Notes: generated by a model not told the origin, from the sequence alone. A stretch of 64,000 nucleotides of DNA from Amyelois transitella (GCF_032362555.1 NC_083511.1:8308001-8372000), one strand, 5' to 3'. Positions 46,650-59,839 are shown, numbered from the stretch's first letter. Translations and numbers: made by a program.

Positions 46650-47489
46650 GTGCATCCAGTTTCCATAACGGGCGTCTATATCTTTTCGTGACCATTTTGC
46701 ATGCCTGTTCCTTAGTAGGGGTCCTGTCCTTACGACCCTTAGTCATAAGGTCGACAACCTTTCATTTTAAAGATATTCATGACTTTACAATTTTAACCAC
46801 CGTCTTCTGAATACAGCTCAGTCATACTCTTTGTGCATCTTCAAGTTTATTGCTTTCAAATTGCTTTATTATTTTACGATCTCAAATTCACGTGTAAAAA
46901 TAACAATTATAAATATGATTTTAAGACATCAGAGTCAAATCATTATTCATACGGTTTATTCAGACATCAAAAATGATAAAAAATTATAATAAAATGATCC
47001 AAATAAATCGATCATTACTTTATGCGTCACATTGAAATGACTTGTATGACATAAAAGGCTATACAAAGCAATTAATTATTGTTTTAAATTAACAAACATA
47101 AAACAAATGCCTACGTGTTCTAGCATATCCTTGATTGGATGTAGAAACAGCGCACTGTTGTTATTTAATTAACCTTCTTTGTGCATTTACACAGTATGAA
47201 AATTCGAGGTTTGTTTGTGTAATTACCCATATCCTTCTAGGCAAGAGTTCCGACGAACCTTATAGTTTCAGGTACAACATGTTGTGAACTTTATTAGATA
47301 AATGTTAGAGTATAGAATAGCAGAATGCTGTTTTAATTTAAACAAAATTTTCTTCTACCATTATTTTGATTAAGGTCGGTCAAGTATTATAATTGTGCAC
47401 TGAAATATCGGTAAAATAGACAGGTATGAATTATGTGTAAGTAGATAAGTTTTTTAACCAAATAGAGACTTTGTAACCATGATATTTGT
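46650..47489. other. Non-coding, nothing recognised
   Basis: AT-rich, no gene signal. Confidence 0.5.
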
Positions 47490-47690
47490 AACCTAACAGG
47501 GGAATCAAACCCAGATTGGATTATAGTTACACATGGTACCAGTCTTGAATGTGCAAGTTTCCTCACGATGTTTTTTCTAAAACGAAGGTCTCGGTTAGCA
47601 ATCAAACTAATGTACGTGATTGAGAGGGTCATAGACCGCGAAGGGATGGGAACCTGTGCACCTTTCAACTGGCACACTTTTCATATTATA
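47490..47690 (-). repeat. Diverged SINE-3 copy
   Basis: GATTATAGTTACACATGG, GTGCAAGTTTCCTCACGATG, ATCAAACTAATGTACGTGAT and a decayed promoter-side end near GGGATGGGAACCTGTGCACC. Confidence 0.6.
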
Positions 47691-48855
47691 CCTAAACTCG
47701 ACCACAAATGCATTTAAGTTCAATAAATTTAATAAACAAATAATAACATTAATGCAATCAAATGAAAATAAAAGTAAAGAAATAAAAACGGATTGCCAAA
47801 TAAATCGCGCGCCTTAAATACATACAAATGTATTCAAAGTTATGCAAAAGTAGTTTGGTTCAGTGCCCTCGTTCGCGCTATTATTTATCGCTTTGACAAA
47901 TCTGTAGCGATTAGTGTGGCACTTCCTTTAGTGGGCTGCATAGGCTTTACATTGAGATTAGTCATGTTTCATATGTGTCGCAATGTCGCATATACATATG
48001 TAGGTAAGGCATGATTATCCGTATTTCTATGTCCAAATCTTTTCTGTATTGAAAATATGAATATAAATCTGTTTCTGAAATAATATTAACCTTTTTTGGG
48101 TTTATCATTATAAAATTGATTTGCTTTTTAAAGCGTTATATTTTAACAGTATATAAGAACCTAGTAGTAGTCTTTTGTTTATGCTCATAATGTTGATACT
48201 AAGAGCCTTATTCATAAACGTTACTTAAATTTTTAAACACACTTTAAGTCATACATAAGATAAATCGTATTCATAAATGCTGTTTAGAGTTAAACATCCT
48301 AAATTGCTTGTTTAAGGGCTGCATATATACATTATTTTTACCATTTAGTCCTAAAAGAATACATATAAAAAAGGAACAATAAAGATATTCTTCTAGCTTT
48401 CTTTATTGTGGAACATTTGGTTGAATAAATATTAGAAAATAAAATATTTATTGAAACAATAGTAACATAAATATGCCTATCGTGTTAGTATCTTAAATAG
48501 CAACAAAAGAACAAGACATACCACGATATATATCTATTTTATATTTTCCTCATTTATGACAAGACAATTGATGTAAACGACCGACTGTATTTATAAAAGT
48601 TCATTGATCTTTAGGAAAACTATTTTAATTTCTAAATGTTATTGAAATTCAAGTGATTAAATTAGATTTATCTCCTTATTGTTTATACAATATCTAGGGC
48701 CTTCGACTATCAAAGGTCAAGTTACTAAAAGTTCACTGTAAGTGCCTACTTTATTGCGCAAATTAAGTTGGTTTTTAGGCCAAATTAAAAATAATATATT
48801 AAACTTTAAACACAAAGCAAAGATTTGGGTCAAAGGAAACGTGTAGGTACCCTTT
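47691..48855. other. Non-coding, nothing firm
   Basis: A pair of TATTCATAAA words near 48209 and 48270 may mark an old repeat. No gene signal. Confidence 0.4.
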
Positions 48856-48856
48856 G

Positions 48857-48955
48857 TGCCGTGTGGTTTTCGGCACTTTAGAATAGAACCACTCCATATC
48901 TTTCCCAAGGATATCGTAAAAGGATATGGGGTAGGTAGGCTTACAAACTTGTATT
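48857..48955 (+). repeat. REP 5' fragment
   Basis: GTGCCGTGTGGTTTTCGGCAC, CCACTCCATATCTTTCCCA, GGCTTACAAACTTG. Confidence 0.7.
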
Positions 48956-49002
48956 GTACAATATATAAAGTGCATGTATGTATACGTCTAGACGCACACA
49001 TA

Positions 49003-50320
49003 CATTCAGTCAGAAAAGTATCTAAAAGGATTATTTATTTATGGTTCCAAATTCAAATTTTTGTTATTTTTGTTGTTGTTAGATTGGCACAACTGTTTTC
49101 CATTTTGGCGCGGAGTTTGAGTTGCATCTGTTGTTTACATTAAATACAGTGCTATTTTTAGTTATATCATATCTAGTGTGTATTGCTAATTTCATAATGG
49201 ATAAAAACATCGAACAAAGAGTTTGTCTTAAATTTTGCATTGCCAATGGAATATCGTGTTCGGAGTCACTGAAAATGTTACAGAAGGCTTACGGTGAATC
49301 GACTTTATCAAAAACTCGTGCTTATGAGTGGTACAAAGCGTTCAAAAGCGGTCGAGATGTGATGGAAGATTTGCCTCGCTCTGGTAGGCCATCAACGTCT
49401 GCAACTGAAGTTAACATCGCAAAAGTGAAGGAAATAGTGACTGAAAATCCTCATTCAACTTTGAGTGAGATAGCCACCGAACTTTCTGTATCTCACGAGT
49501 CGATCCGTACCATTTTAACTAATAATTTGGGTATGAAATATGTTGCCGCTCGGCTAGTCCCAAAAGACCTGAATTTTTTTCAAAAACTCAATCGCATGAG
49601 AGTCGCTGAGGACATGCTAGAACGAGTCAATTCCGACCCAACATTCATGAAACGCATTGTTACTGGTGACGAGACGTGGGTTTACGAGTTTGACATGCAA
49701 ACTAGTCAACAAGCTTCGGAGTGGCGCCTTCCAACTGAACCGAAACCGAAAAAACCACGCCAAAGTCGTTCAAAAGTCAAAGTCATGTTGACTGTTTTCT
49801 TTGACTATCGCGGTGTTGTGCACTCGGAATTCTTGCCGGAAGGTCAAACGGTAAATAAGGAATATTATTTGAGTGTTATGCGGCGTTTAAGAGAGTAAAT
49901 CCGACGAAAAAGGCCAGATTTGTGGAAAGAAAATTCTTGGATTTTGCACCATGATAATGCACCTTCGCACAAGGCCAAATTGTGAACGAATTTTTAACCA
50001 AACACTCAACAAATACCATCGAGCAACCACCATATTCACCAGATATGGCTCCAGCCGACTTTTTTCTTTTTCCTAAACTCAAATTACCACTTCGTGGCAC
50101 CCGTTTTCAATCGGTAGAAGACATAAAAGAGAATTCGCGGCGAGAACTGACCTCAATTCCGGAAACAGCGTTTAAAAAATTTTTTGATGATTGGATTATT
50201 CGTTGGCGTAAGTGTATCGTTTCTAAAGGAGTATATTTTGAAGGTGATAAAATAAATTTGGATGAATAACAAACAGTTTGTGTATTATTGATCTTTTCCT
50301 GCTACTTTCTTGACAGAGTA
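49003..50320 (+). mobile_element. Mariner DNA transposon, about 1.3 kb, inactive
   Basis: A transposase pseudogene lies between imperfect terminal inverted repeats. The left end reads CATTCAGTCAGAAAAGTATC from about 49003. The complement of the right end reads CTCTGTCAAGAAAGTAGC to about 50320. A TA dinucleotide sits next to each end, as expected for mariner. The repeats differ at several positions, so the element is old or only weakly matched. Confidence 0.8.
49197..50269 (+). pseudogene. Mariner transposase with one stop and one frameshift
   Basis: Family: DD34D cut-and-paste transposase. The ATG at 49197 begins MDKNIEQRVCLKFC. Two helix-turn-helix regions follow (EWYKAFKSGRDVMEDLPRSG and SEIATELSVSHESIRTIL). 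The first catalytic Asp is in VTGDETWVYEFD, the second in ILHHDNAPSHKA, and the third in YSPDMAPADFFLF. All three are kept, and the second and third have the mariner spacing once the frames are joined. Damage: an in-frame TAA at 49896-49898 after MRRLRE, and a one-base loss near 49980, just after the second Asp motif. Both breaks lie before or between catalytic residues, so no active protein is expected. Length with both parts is about 357 codons, normal for mariner. Confidence 0.92.
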
Positions 50321-50404
50321 GTACATATGTATATCACACCTTTATCCCTTACAAGATAAAGAAAGCACGTCTAGCTGAATGGTTTAACGATAGAAGTAAG
50401 CTTT

Positions 50405-53400
50405 AGAGATAATGTAAATAGTGATTCATTTTTTCTTTTTTATTAGCTTTTTTTCCACTAGACATTATAGATCATAACATGTTAACATACTTCTACAAAC
50501 GGCATAATAATAATACACTTATACATTGCATTTGAGTTGTCCAAAATTCTTTCAACCCAGTCGGTAAGAAGTCCTTCCGTGCGAATAATAACATTTAAAT
50601 GTTCCGGCAATTTTTTTCAGCGACGCTTAGCAGGCTAGGCACTGTCGTAGCCGTTACATTACGGAACAGCGCGTGCTATAAATTAGTCACGCTATTTCTG
50701 TTTCCACTTTTTACTAAGCCCAACAACCTTGAACTAATTATTGTATAACTTTCTAACTTGCTAGAATGCCGCTTTGTTTTAAACTGACTAATTTATTTAA
50801 GGTATTTAACGTACATTTTTAAGAAGCGATATATCATTGTCATTGAGCCAGTGATAATGATGAAATGAAAATGGGACGAAATATGTTATAATTTTGTAGG
50901 TATGTTTTTTCGACTGCCTATTTAAGGTTTAAATTCAACACGTTCACCAATATTATTATGAATGCTGCAACTATTCGTTTGGGATTCCAGTGTCCTCTAT
51001 TGTTTATATAGATAATAATAGTATTTAATAAGATAGTTGTTATAAAGTAATCTTGAATAACAAAATGTCTTCATAAATAATTATAGCATCATTTATTCAC
51101 AACATACTGGATGACAATACAATGGACGATATTTCGTGGCTTGGGAATTTACAACAGAATAAATTATTTTAATACGAATCTAATCATATTAGATTATGTG
51201 AATTATAATAGAGAATGACTACAAATTGTCTTCTATTGCTTTGTTAATTTGTAGCTAACAATTACACTGGAGATCTTACATTTATATTAAATAAGCGAAT
51301 GGAGAGAAATATAGGGATTATCAGTATCTAAATTTAAGTTTACAAAATCTGCTATTTATGTTAGTAGACGGTTAAAACATTTAAAAGTCAAATTTTATGT
51401 TCTTCGTTCTTACAGTAGTCTTTACTGTCAATCTATTTCTAAAATTATTGTTATTGTCCAAAGCGATTGAATTAGTATTATGAAAGGAAAACTAAAGAGT
51501 AATATTAGGTACTATATAATATATATGACATGAAACAATGTCGTAAAATAGATCCAGGGTCAGTCAGTCGCGGGAGCAAATGAAATGTGTTTTAGGTGAA
51601 GTTAAATTTTGGTTCGCTCAATTTCGAGACGCGTCTCGCCTCGCTATTAACTTAAGGCCGAAGTGTCAGAGAGTTCCAATCGTCTTTCTTAAACTAACAT
51701 ACCTTTAAGTCAGTTTGAATATTTTTTCTCGTTTCATGTATAATGCCCTTGACCGTAAGTAACAATGGGCGTCTTGGTAAGACGCTGCACTCATAACTCA
51801 CTGTGGGAAACTTAGTCGTGGTCGTTGACTATTTGGGACGCCTTGTTTTGTTTCCTTTGAATAATTGCGCATCTTTAATGTACCGCAAATGGATAAAGAT
51901 ATAATTTCGTAATGCAAATAAAGGTACATGTTATGCCTTGTGCAATAGAGCATACAATGGTATTGTAAAACTTTAAGTTTAAAAGGAAATATAATAAACT
52001 TCAGATCAAGTACTTGTGAAAATCTTATCTTTGTAAGTTGTAAATAGTATAAAAATATTTCATACAAGACTACACAGGTCATATACGAGTAACTGAACTC
52101 GTGAATGGAATATCCATGCATTAAGTCTTGTTATGAATCTGTGTCAAGTAGAAGTACTCAAAGCATTCAGTTTGTTGAAGATGTAACCACATTATACCTC
52201 TTCATCTATCATGACAGTCATATAATAACAGTATCTTAACATTTGTTTGTCTGTAAGTTACCGCAAGCACCGGTACTGGGTGTATTTTGAACTGCCTGGT
52301 TTGGGATCAAAGTACAAAAGTTGAGCGGTAATTTTATTATGATTAATGATTTTGATTCTATTACGACAAGTGCCAAGGAATAACTATTTCTTTCGCAAGT
52401 TACAGTTCTTCAATTAATATTTATCACCTTTCAGAATGGCATAATTATTCGATAGTTATATATTTTACTTTACTTTTTATTAGTCAGGAAGTAAATCTGA
52501 ATTTCTCTCAATTTTAACATTAAAATAATAAATCTCATTTAAATAAAACTTAACTCTATTAATTGGTTTTTGAATTTAACTTAATTTTCTGAACACTTTT
52601 CCCAGATTTGGCTAAGGTTTCATGATAGAGATTTAAGAATTTTGTTGATATATTTCTTTTTTCTTATCGATAAGTATTTTAACTTAGTAAAAGTAAAATG
52701 TATCGGAAATCATAGCCGATGGCGCACTTACTAGTCAAACTAACAAATCATGTAATTTGTGTCCCTTTTTTTCAATGAGTAAATACTATTAGACCAAATA
52801 ATTTTCGTGTTTTAACGAACAGTTATTCAATGTCCATTTCAATTTATTAATCAAAGAATGACTCAGACGGCATTCTACGACTACAGATCACTGACATTGA
52901 AGTTTATGTAAATAACGAATTAGTGTATTGACATGTAAATATGACGAATACACCTTTCTTTGTCATTGAAACCGAGAGGGCATTATGACCAGAAGAGAGA
53001 CAAAAGCTTCATGCGGTTTGCGTAGCTTATATTCATTTTCCTTATTAACTATACCATAATTCTGGCCATAAACATTTCTACAATATATTTCATCCGTAAA
53101 TAGGAGTGTAAGGAAGTTCTTAATAAATCACGTTATATGTATTGATACTATATCGTTTGAAACTATCTGTTGCTTATTGCAGTTTTATGGCTATTATTAT
53201 GTTCTTTTCGTAGATTACCTGTTTATTTTTTTGCAAATAGATATTTTGATCATTTATATGTAATGGTATAATAAGCCTTACATGGTAAAATAATAGATTT
53301 ATGTAATATTTTTTGGACCTTTGGCATTTGATAAGTATTGGAGCTAGATCATACTGTGAGATTTGTCACATATTTTATATACATCAAAATAGAGGAGCAA

Positions 53401-54300
53401 AGCTTGTATCGCAGGAGTCCAATTTATACATTGTGATTAATACAAACTTATGTTTATAATAAAAAGTATGTATACAAATGTATTTCATTCCACTCAATTA
53501 GCATATCTGACCAAAAATAGTCAAATTACAATATTGAGAATAAACACTACTTATTTATATCTACTAAATTGTCTCATCTTCAAGGTTCAAATTAAAGGTA
53601 GAAAAAGATCGTAGTAGAAAAGATTTCAACGAGCTCCCTAGTTACTATGGTAGAAATTGCAAAATCAGTTTTGTTAAAAACTTTTTTCGCATTTAGGCTA
53701 GTTTTAAATTGTGACAAACAAAGAAAAAAGGAAAAGATAAAAAGAAAGAAGAAAAGGCCTACAGAAGCGGTAAAAAAAACCAGTAAAGTTCTCTTTAATT
53801 TATAACCAAATTTAAAAAGATAATTGCTTCCTGATCCAAATTTTAAAAAAAGACATCATTACTAAATGTCAAACGAAACATTCGTCGAATTAATAGACTA
53901 TTTAAATGACTTGTCACATTTTGGTAGCAGCCAAATGTAACTTTCGATTACATTAAAACCGAAATGGTCATTAATTCGAAAGTTTCTTGTAAAGGAGCAT
54001 CCGTGCACCTTAAATGGCGAAGGATGCTTTATTGCAAAATTCGTTAACCGTTCAGATACCGCGACACGGAACGAAACACGTAATGCTTGATGTTAAAATA
54101 TGAACTGTATAACTCTTGAACGAGATTAAAAAATAACTTTCCTTTTTCGCAATGTGGTCAACCGTATACTATATTTTTTTGATTTTGTGAAAAATGTTAC
54201 GATAATTGGTCGAGTAGGTAGTAGTAGTCCTAAATAAAAAAATTAGTAAACAAACTTAAAAAAAGATCAAAAAACAAATTTTACTAATACCTAACTATAA
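50405..54300. other. Non-coding, nothing recognised
   Basis: A short REP shard lies near 50335-50400 just before it. The rest is AT-rich; the open frame near 51798-52121 has no family features. Confidence 0.45.
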
Positions 54301-54344
54301 CATAGATTTACGTAAAGTGTATGAAATTCGTTAAAACTTCTATA

Positions 54345-54417
54345 CATACATACATATGATCACGTCTATATCCCTTGCGGGGTAGACAGAGCCAACAGTC
54401 TTGAAAAGACTGAATGG
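54345..54417 (-). repeat. REP copy truncated to 73 bases, with target-site duplication
   Basis: Only the 3' tail end of REP remains (CATACATACATATGATCACG to AAAAGACTGAATGG). Exact CTTCTATA copies flank it at 54337-54344 and 54418-54425. Confidence 0.85.
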
Positions 54418-55164
54418 CTTCTATATTGATTTAAAATTTTTCTTTGAATCAAACAGTACCCGATATTAAAGAAATTACAGCTAAAAATGCATTTTGTGAA
54501 TCCGTTATGCAGATAAGAGTAGGTAGATTTATTTGCGGCTATTGACCTTGACTCCTTTTATATTCGGTCACTAGTACAATGAACTACGAGAAGATTTGAG
54601 GAGTACCGTTAGCGCGTATGATAACAACACTAGGTAAATTATTCATTTGTCTTTATTTTTCTTTATTCTTCTTTTATCTTCTTCCTCCTGGCGATTGTCC
54701 CGGTAACACCGTCACATGTATGCTGACATGTATGTCTATTTATACATTATATGTTCTGAACTCATTTTGAAATTTAAATGATACGATACATTTTACTTAC
54801 AGCCTCATATATTTGCATGTTTTAAATAGCCCATTATAGTGCCTATAAAATCCGGAAATGCCTCAAAATGATGAGAAGATCAGCAAATACGGTAAGGTTA
54901 CGTCAATATTTCTCATGTCAATTTTGTTGGGTAATCGGTGAGCCTGTTGTTAAAATGCCATTAGAATTTTCGCACTTTTCACCCTTTACTCTAAGTATAG
55001 TTGTAACAATTAGAGAGCGTTATTGTAAATATAAAATGTTGGAGACTTTAATTTAAAAAATAATATGACTCTTCAAAGATTGATCTGACTGAGCTGCTTA
55101 TTGAGATCAAACAAATCAAATAACTACTGAGAAGGAATTTTAGAAGTCTTAATATACTTTTTCT

Positions 55165-55330
55165 ACCTCCAGGTGACAGTCCCAGTTACATCCGCAGCTC
55201 TCACGAAAGAAGCTTGGTGTGCGCCTTAGACCATGATCCTGGATTGGGTTAATCAGGTTTTTAAATGAAGCGACTCCCGTCATTTCCTCAGAATATTTTC
55301 CCTTACCGTAAGCGTAAGCTGTATAGTCAC
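55165..55330 (-). repeat. Diverged SINE-3 copy
   Basis: GTCCCAGTTACATCCGCA, GATCCTGGATTGGGTTAATC, TGAAGCGACTCCCGTC. Confidence 0.6.
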
Positions 55331-55399
55331 ACAGAAAGCTCTGTTGCGAGCTACTGTTTGCGACATAAGTGCTATACCAAAGTGACAATATTAGTTACA

Positions 55400-56540
55400 T
55401 AAGTTACCATCAGCTTAGCTTTACGATGTTTACAGTTAGATATTTTAACACATTTGGTATTGTTCACACGTCATTATTAGCTAAATAAAAGCACTTTAAT
55501 AGTTACTTGAAGTTTTACGCAAATACATTATTTCAGTACGAAATATTTTCTTAATCTGCAATATTATATTGTGGGACATGACGACTAGATTTTATGTTTC
55601 CTATAATTTATTATTGAGGGACCGTGTAATAAACTGTTATACATTACGATTAAAATATTAAGAGCTAAGTTAGGACCAACATTCAAAGTTAACCATTTCA
55701 AACACGATTGCAACATAGAAGTCTAAATTCCGATAGTAATTTGGCCGGTTGTCATTGGCTGATATCAAATAAACCACTTCACTTTAACACCACCGTCTGA
55801 ATAGTCGATGGACCGTATACTCTATTGGCACGTAGTCGGCATCAATAGGATAGATAGATAGAAGGATATTGTAAGATATTTTGATGTTTTACTGATTTTC
55901 ATGAATACCAACGCATATATCAATCAAGTTTAATCGTAGAGTAAGATACCTATGCCACATAAACAATCGTGATTCGACCCCTGTTAGTTATATGGCCTAG
56001 GTAGATTGACAGTGTGTTTAATTAGGTGTTATACAATAAGTACTTGTCACTATGCGTCGATTAGCTCCAGTAACTGAGATAATAGGTACGTATGCAATAG
56101 AGCTAATTCAATACGGTGACATAATGAAAAAGTATGACCTAACATTTACAAACCCATAAAATGCTTACTCTGGTCGGCGAAGTTAAAAATGGAGTCCTCT
56201 GTTCATATCTTTTCTTTGTTAATTTTTTTGGGCTAACTTCGAGATGAAAAAATTATTGCCAAATAAAATAAAATACCATCAGAAAATTATACTCTTTTCT
56301 TGGCGATTTACAGTAGGATATGAAAAACACTTCCGATTGTTGAAAATTGTTTTGTTTTGTTGATTGCAATGAGCATTAACAGACAAAAACGCTGGATCTA
56401 CGAGTAACAGCCAAAGCGCTAAGTTGGCAACATTACTTACGGTACGTGAAATTGAGTTAACTATTTCAAACACATTCTGGTAGCGAAAAAAGGATAGTGC
56501 GTGTCAGCTGCTTCTCTTATTTCTAATAAACTTTAGATTT
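55400..56540. other. Non-coding, nothing recognised
   Basis: AT-rich. No gene signal. Confidence 0.5.
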
Positions 56541-56544
56541 TTTT

Positions 56545-56665
56545 TAATCGACGGGCTAGCAACCTTTCTCTAGTTGAAGCCACGTAGAAGACCGCGGACT
56601 TTCCGTCTTTTTGAAAATGTTGGCTCTGTAAGGGATAATGACGTTATTATATGTATTTATTTCAA
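56545..56665 (+). repeat. Old REP fragment
   Basis: ACGGGCTAGCAACCTTTC, a decayed middle, GTTGGCTCTGTAAGGGATAA and a TATGTATTTATTT end. Confidence 0.55.
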
Positions 56666-57437
56666 GCTCAACAAGAACCACTTCCTAGATATACATCTTA
56701 TTTTGTGACTGGTAGTCTACGACCTTGCATAAATTGCTAGAAAATTGCAGTTTTGTTCACGCCACACTCCAAGTTGGTGAAAAAGGTTTCATGTTGTGAA
56801 ATATAATTATCGCTACATGATAAGGTAATAACAGTTGTTATAGTTATAGAAATAGAGCACATATCCTGTGTTAGCTAAAAAGTTGTTTATAGCATAAAAA
56901 TATGATAATTAACAAATAATGATATTTACGAAATTAATAAACATCCAGGATAAATTCTATTCTCTTTTCTCATACAAAGTGAGCAACAAAAAAGTAATCT
57001 GTGTATTGAACGCTAGATTTATTAAGTTTTTAAATAACTATACATTTCTGTAGGGCGGTAAGGGTAAAAATTATCCCATGTACTGTAAAAGTTATTTTGA
57101 AAAATTGGCGAGTGGTTAAGAAGCACACCTATATATATATATAGAAGAAAGCATTTTTTCACACTTCTTATCATTAACACGGTTAATCCTAAGTGACAGT
57201 GTGACTGTAAATTATTAATAGCCAATTAGCACTCGAAGTGAATGTTCGGTTCGTTGCTTCGTAGAAGAGGTAATCTTAATCCGATAGCGAACGGTGAAGT
57301 TAAAACCTAGTAGTTTTTTTTTTATTAAGCATAAAGAGAACTTGGGTTAAAAATGTTTTTACAATCAAAGTCAAATTAGAAACTTTTGTAACAATGTAGT
57401 ACATCGAGTTTAAATAACGAATGCTTTCTATTTCCGC

Positions 57438-57525
57438 CTGGTGTTAGTTTCTGTCACGATTATGGATTGGGTGAGTTAGTTTTTTACACAGCAACCTTTG
57501 CAGAGGAACCTACCCCATATTGGAA
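57438..57525 (-). repeat. SINE-3 shard
   Basis: GATTATGGATTGGGTGAGTT, CAACCTTTGCAGAGGAACCT. Confidence 0.5.
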
Positions 57526-58013
57526 CAAGATAAAAAATAAGTAATTTAATCATCATACAAAATTACATTCTTACCAAAATTATTACCATGAATTCCGCAT
57601 AAGATTCAAGTACTCACGGTACAAAACCTCGTGAAGGTACTTCCTAATACAAGCACCATCTATACGAGAGTAAATTGCATTGCACAATACCATAGTTCAT
57701 AGGTCGAATATGCCACAGTAACGAAACTTTTGAAACCCCACAATGCACGGCTTTTCAATGAAAACTGCAAAAGTAATTACCATCTGTGATAATAAAATCG
57801 TGACTGGGCATGCGTTTGCAATATGTGAGTCAGATATTGATTTAAAAAGCAGATGGTTTAATTGGCAAACTCGTAATTAAACAGTTGATGTTAGTGTTCT
57901 AGGAACAAGGGCATGTGATTGGTATTGAAGATGGTATTGGAGAGTTATTGAATTTTACGTGGTTGTAAATTATTATTGATGTATCATTTAATAATATCCA
58001 TTTTAGACTTATG

Positions 58014-58238
58014 CACATACATACATACATATGGGCACGTTAAATCCTTTGCGGGGTAGACAGACCCAACAGTCTTGAAAAGACTGAATGGCCACGTTCA
58101 GCTATTTGGCTTAGTAATAGAATTGAGATTTAAATAGTGACAGGTTGCTAGCCCAACGCGTAAAAAACAATCCTAAGTTTGTAAGCCTATCCCTTTGTCG
58201 CCTTTTACGACATCCATTTAAAAGAATATTATAGACTA
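58014..58238 (-). repeat. REP insertion with target duplication and 5' filler
   Basis: Exact TTAGACTTATG copies lie at 58003-58013 and 58239-58249. REP sequence spans 58014-58217. The last 21 bases (58218-58238) are not REP. Confidence 0.8.
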
Positions 58239-58289
58239 TTAGACTTATGTATTCTTAGTTATTTTATATCAGCTAGGAACATGTAATTT

Positions 58290-58350
58290 TGTCTGAATCC
58301 CAATGCTATCACTAAGCCGTCCAGCTGAATGTGGCCTGTTGTGTCTTTAT
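58290..58350 (+). repeat. Old REP shard
   Basis: CTATCACTAAGCCGTCCAGC, TGAATGTGGCC. Confidence 0.45.
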
Positions 58351-58501
58351 CAGCTTTGCTCTGTTCTGCCGTAGGTTGTGCTTTTTTAACCAAAGCTGTG
58401 GCTTTTTACGTATACCTGAACTATTATCCTTGAACGAGTTTATATCTTTTTTTAAGAAAATAACGTTGAAATATCTTAAAATGTTTAGATACCATTAAAT
58501 A

Positions 58502-58764
58502 CATACATACTTACATATGATCACGTCTATATCCCTTGCGGGGTAGACAGAGCCAACAGTCTTGAAAAGACTGAATGGCCACGTTCAGCTATTTGGCTTA
58601 ATGATAGAACCGAGATTCAAATAGTGACAGGTTGCTAGCCCATCGCCTAAAAGAGGAATCCTAAGTTAATAAGCCTATCCCTTAGTCGCCTTTTACGACA
58701 TCCATGGGAAAGAGATGGAGTGGTCCTATTCTTTTTTGTAATAGTGCCGGGAACCACACGGCAC
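58502..58764 (-). repeat. REP copy, full length, with target duplication
   Basis: Flanked by CATTAAATA-type copies at about 58493-58501 and 58764-58772. Body from CATACATAC to GCCGGGAACCACACGGCAC, 264 bases. Confidence 0.85.
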
Positions 58765-59549
58765 ATTAAATAAATTTAATAAATTTATAAATATTCAATA
58801 AATTGATTAATTCCTACCTAGGTTAAAGTACTGATTGTTGAGAACCTATTTCACATAAATTATGAATAAATATTAGTAGGAAAAGCTTTTAAACGGAAGT
58901 AGAAACACGTAAACCGAAGTAGGAAGAAAGATCAGCGTTGCGCGAATCTGTGTGAAAATACAATTACAAAAATTTACGTAAGCCAATGAATGAGACAGCG
59001 GATGATCAAAATGATATCTAAATAGTCGTTAGCGAACACAAAAACCGAGACAATGTAATAGACAGCTAAGACAGCCAATTAAAAAATAAACAACTTATTA
59101 TTACATAAAACGTAATGATCACAATTAACGGCTCGTGTAATGTGCGAGTTAGTTTTACAAATTATTTCGTAATAACTGTCCACAATAAACATGTTTAGAG
59201 CATACAGTGAAACCCGTTGACGTTGTAAGTAGTTGCTACTTCCTGATTTACATTTGAGTGGTTAAATTTTAACTTGTCATCCAGCATGTACTGAGTTGCG
59301 TGATGAATGTCTAATTTATTAATGTAATATAGATTAACAATATGGTGTCTGCAAAATGATTTCGAAAGAAGTTTTAATAATTAAAAATCAAGTTGATGTT
59401 ACAAATCCTACAGACTACTGAGTATCTATTGTTCACAGTTGTAATGATATGATAAATTAGTGAACCTTTATTTATATGATTCCTGGCATTTATTTCGTTA
59501 AGGTGGTTACCTTCTGAAAAGAAATTGCACTTCATCTATCTATGCTCGG

Positions 59550-59690
59550 CACGCACTATGCCCTTTTAACGCGCGATAAACTATCGCTGTCCCGTTTCAA
59601 GTCATTATAAAAAGCGAAGCAGCGATAGTTTTTTCGTGACAGGACGTTTACCGGGGCAGGAGGAAAAGTTAGCAAAGTTCAAAGTTAAAC
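59550..59690. repeat. MITE-like repeat, second copy
   Basis: AAACTATCGCTGTCCCGTTT, GCGAAGCAGCGATAGTTTT, GGGGCAGGAGG and AAAGTTAGCAAAG. Same order as 17620-17790. Confidence 0.5.
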
Positions 59691-59698
59691 GTACTTAC

Positions 59699-59834
59699 TC
59701 GTATAAACTACACCACGTGAATTAAAAAACCAAAATTGACCGAACCATAGAAATATACTGAGAGCACTCTTGGCATCTTTGTACAGTAATTTGTGGAGAC
59801 CATCTGCTCCATTTATATACTTTGGCTTATACAT
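59699..59834 (-). other. Possible isolated 5' coding exon
   Basis: A minus-strand ATG at 59834 opens 45 codons plus one base (MYKPKYINGADGLHKLLYKD, then ALSIFLWFGQFWFF) up to a GTAAGTAC donor below 59699. It is phase-compatible with the exon ending at 26721, but a 33-kb intron and no homology make this a guess. Confidence 0.2.
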
Positions 59835-59839
59835 GTTCA

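Noticed and set aside
47793..48014. A 73-residue plus-strand frame with an apolar stretch.
   Set aside because: No family motif, no splice context and no neighbour support.
51798..52121. A 107-residue minus-strand frame.
   Set aside because: Composition follows the AT-rich background and there is no motif.
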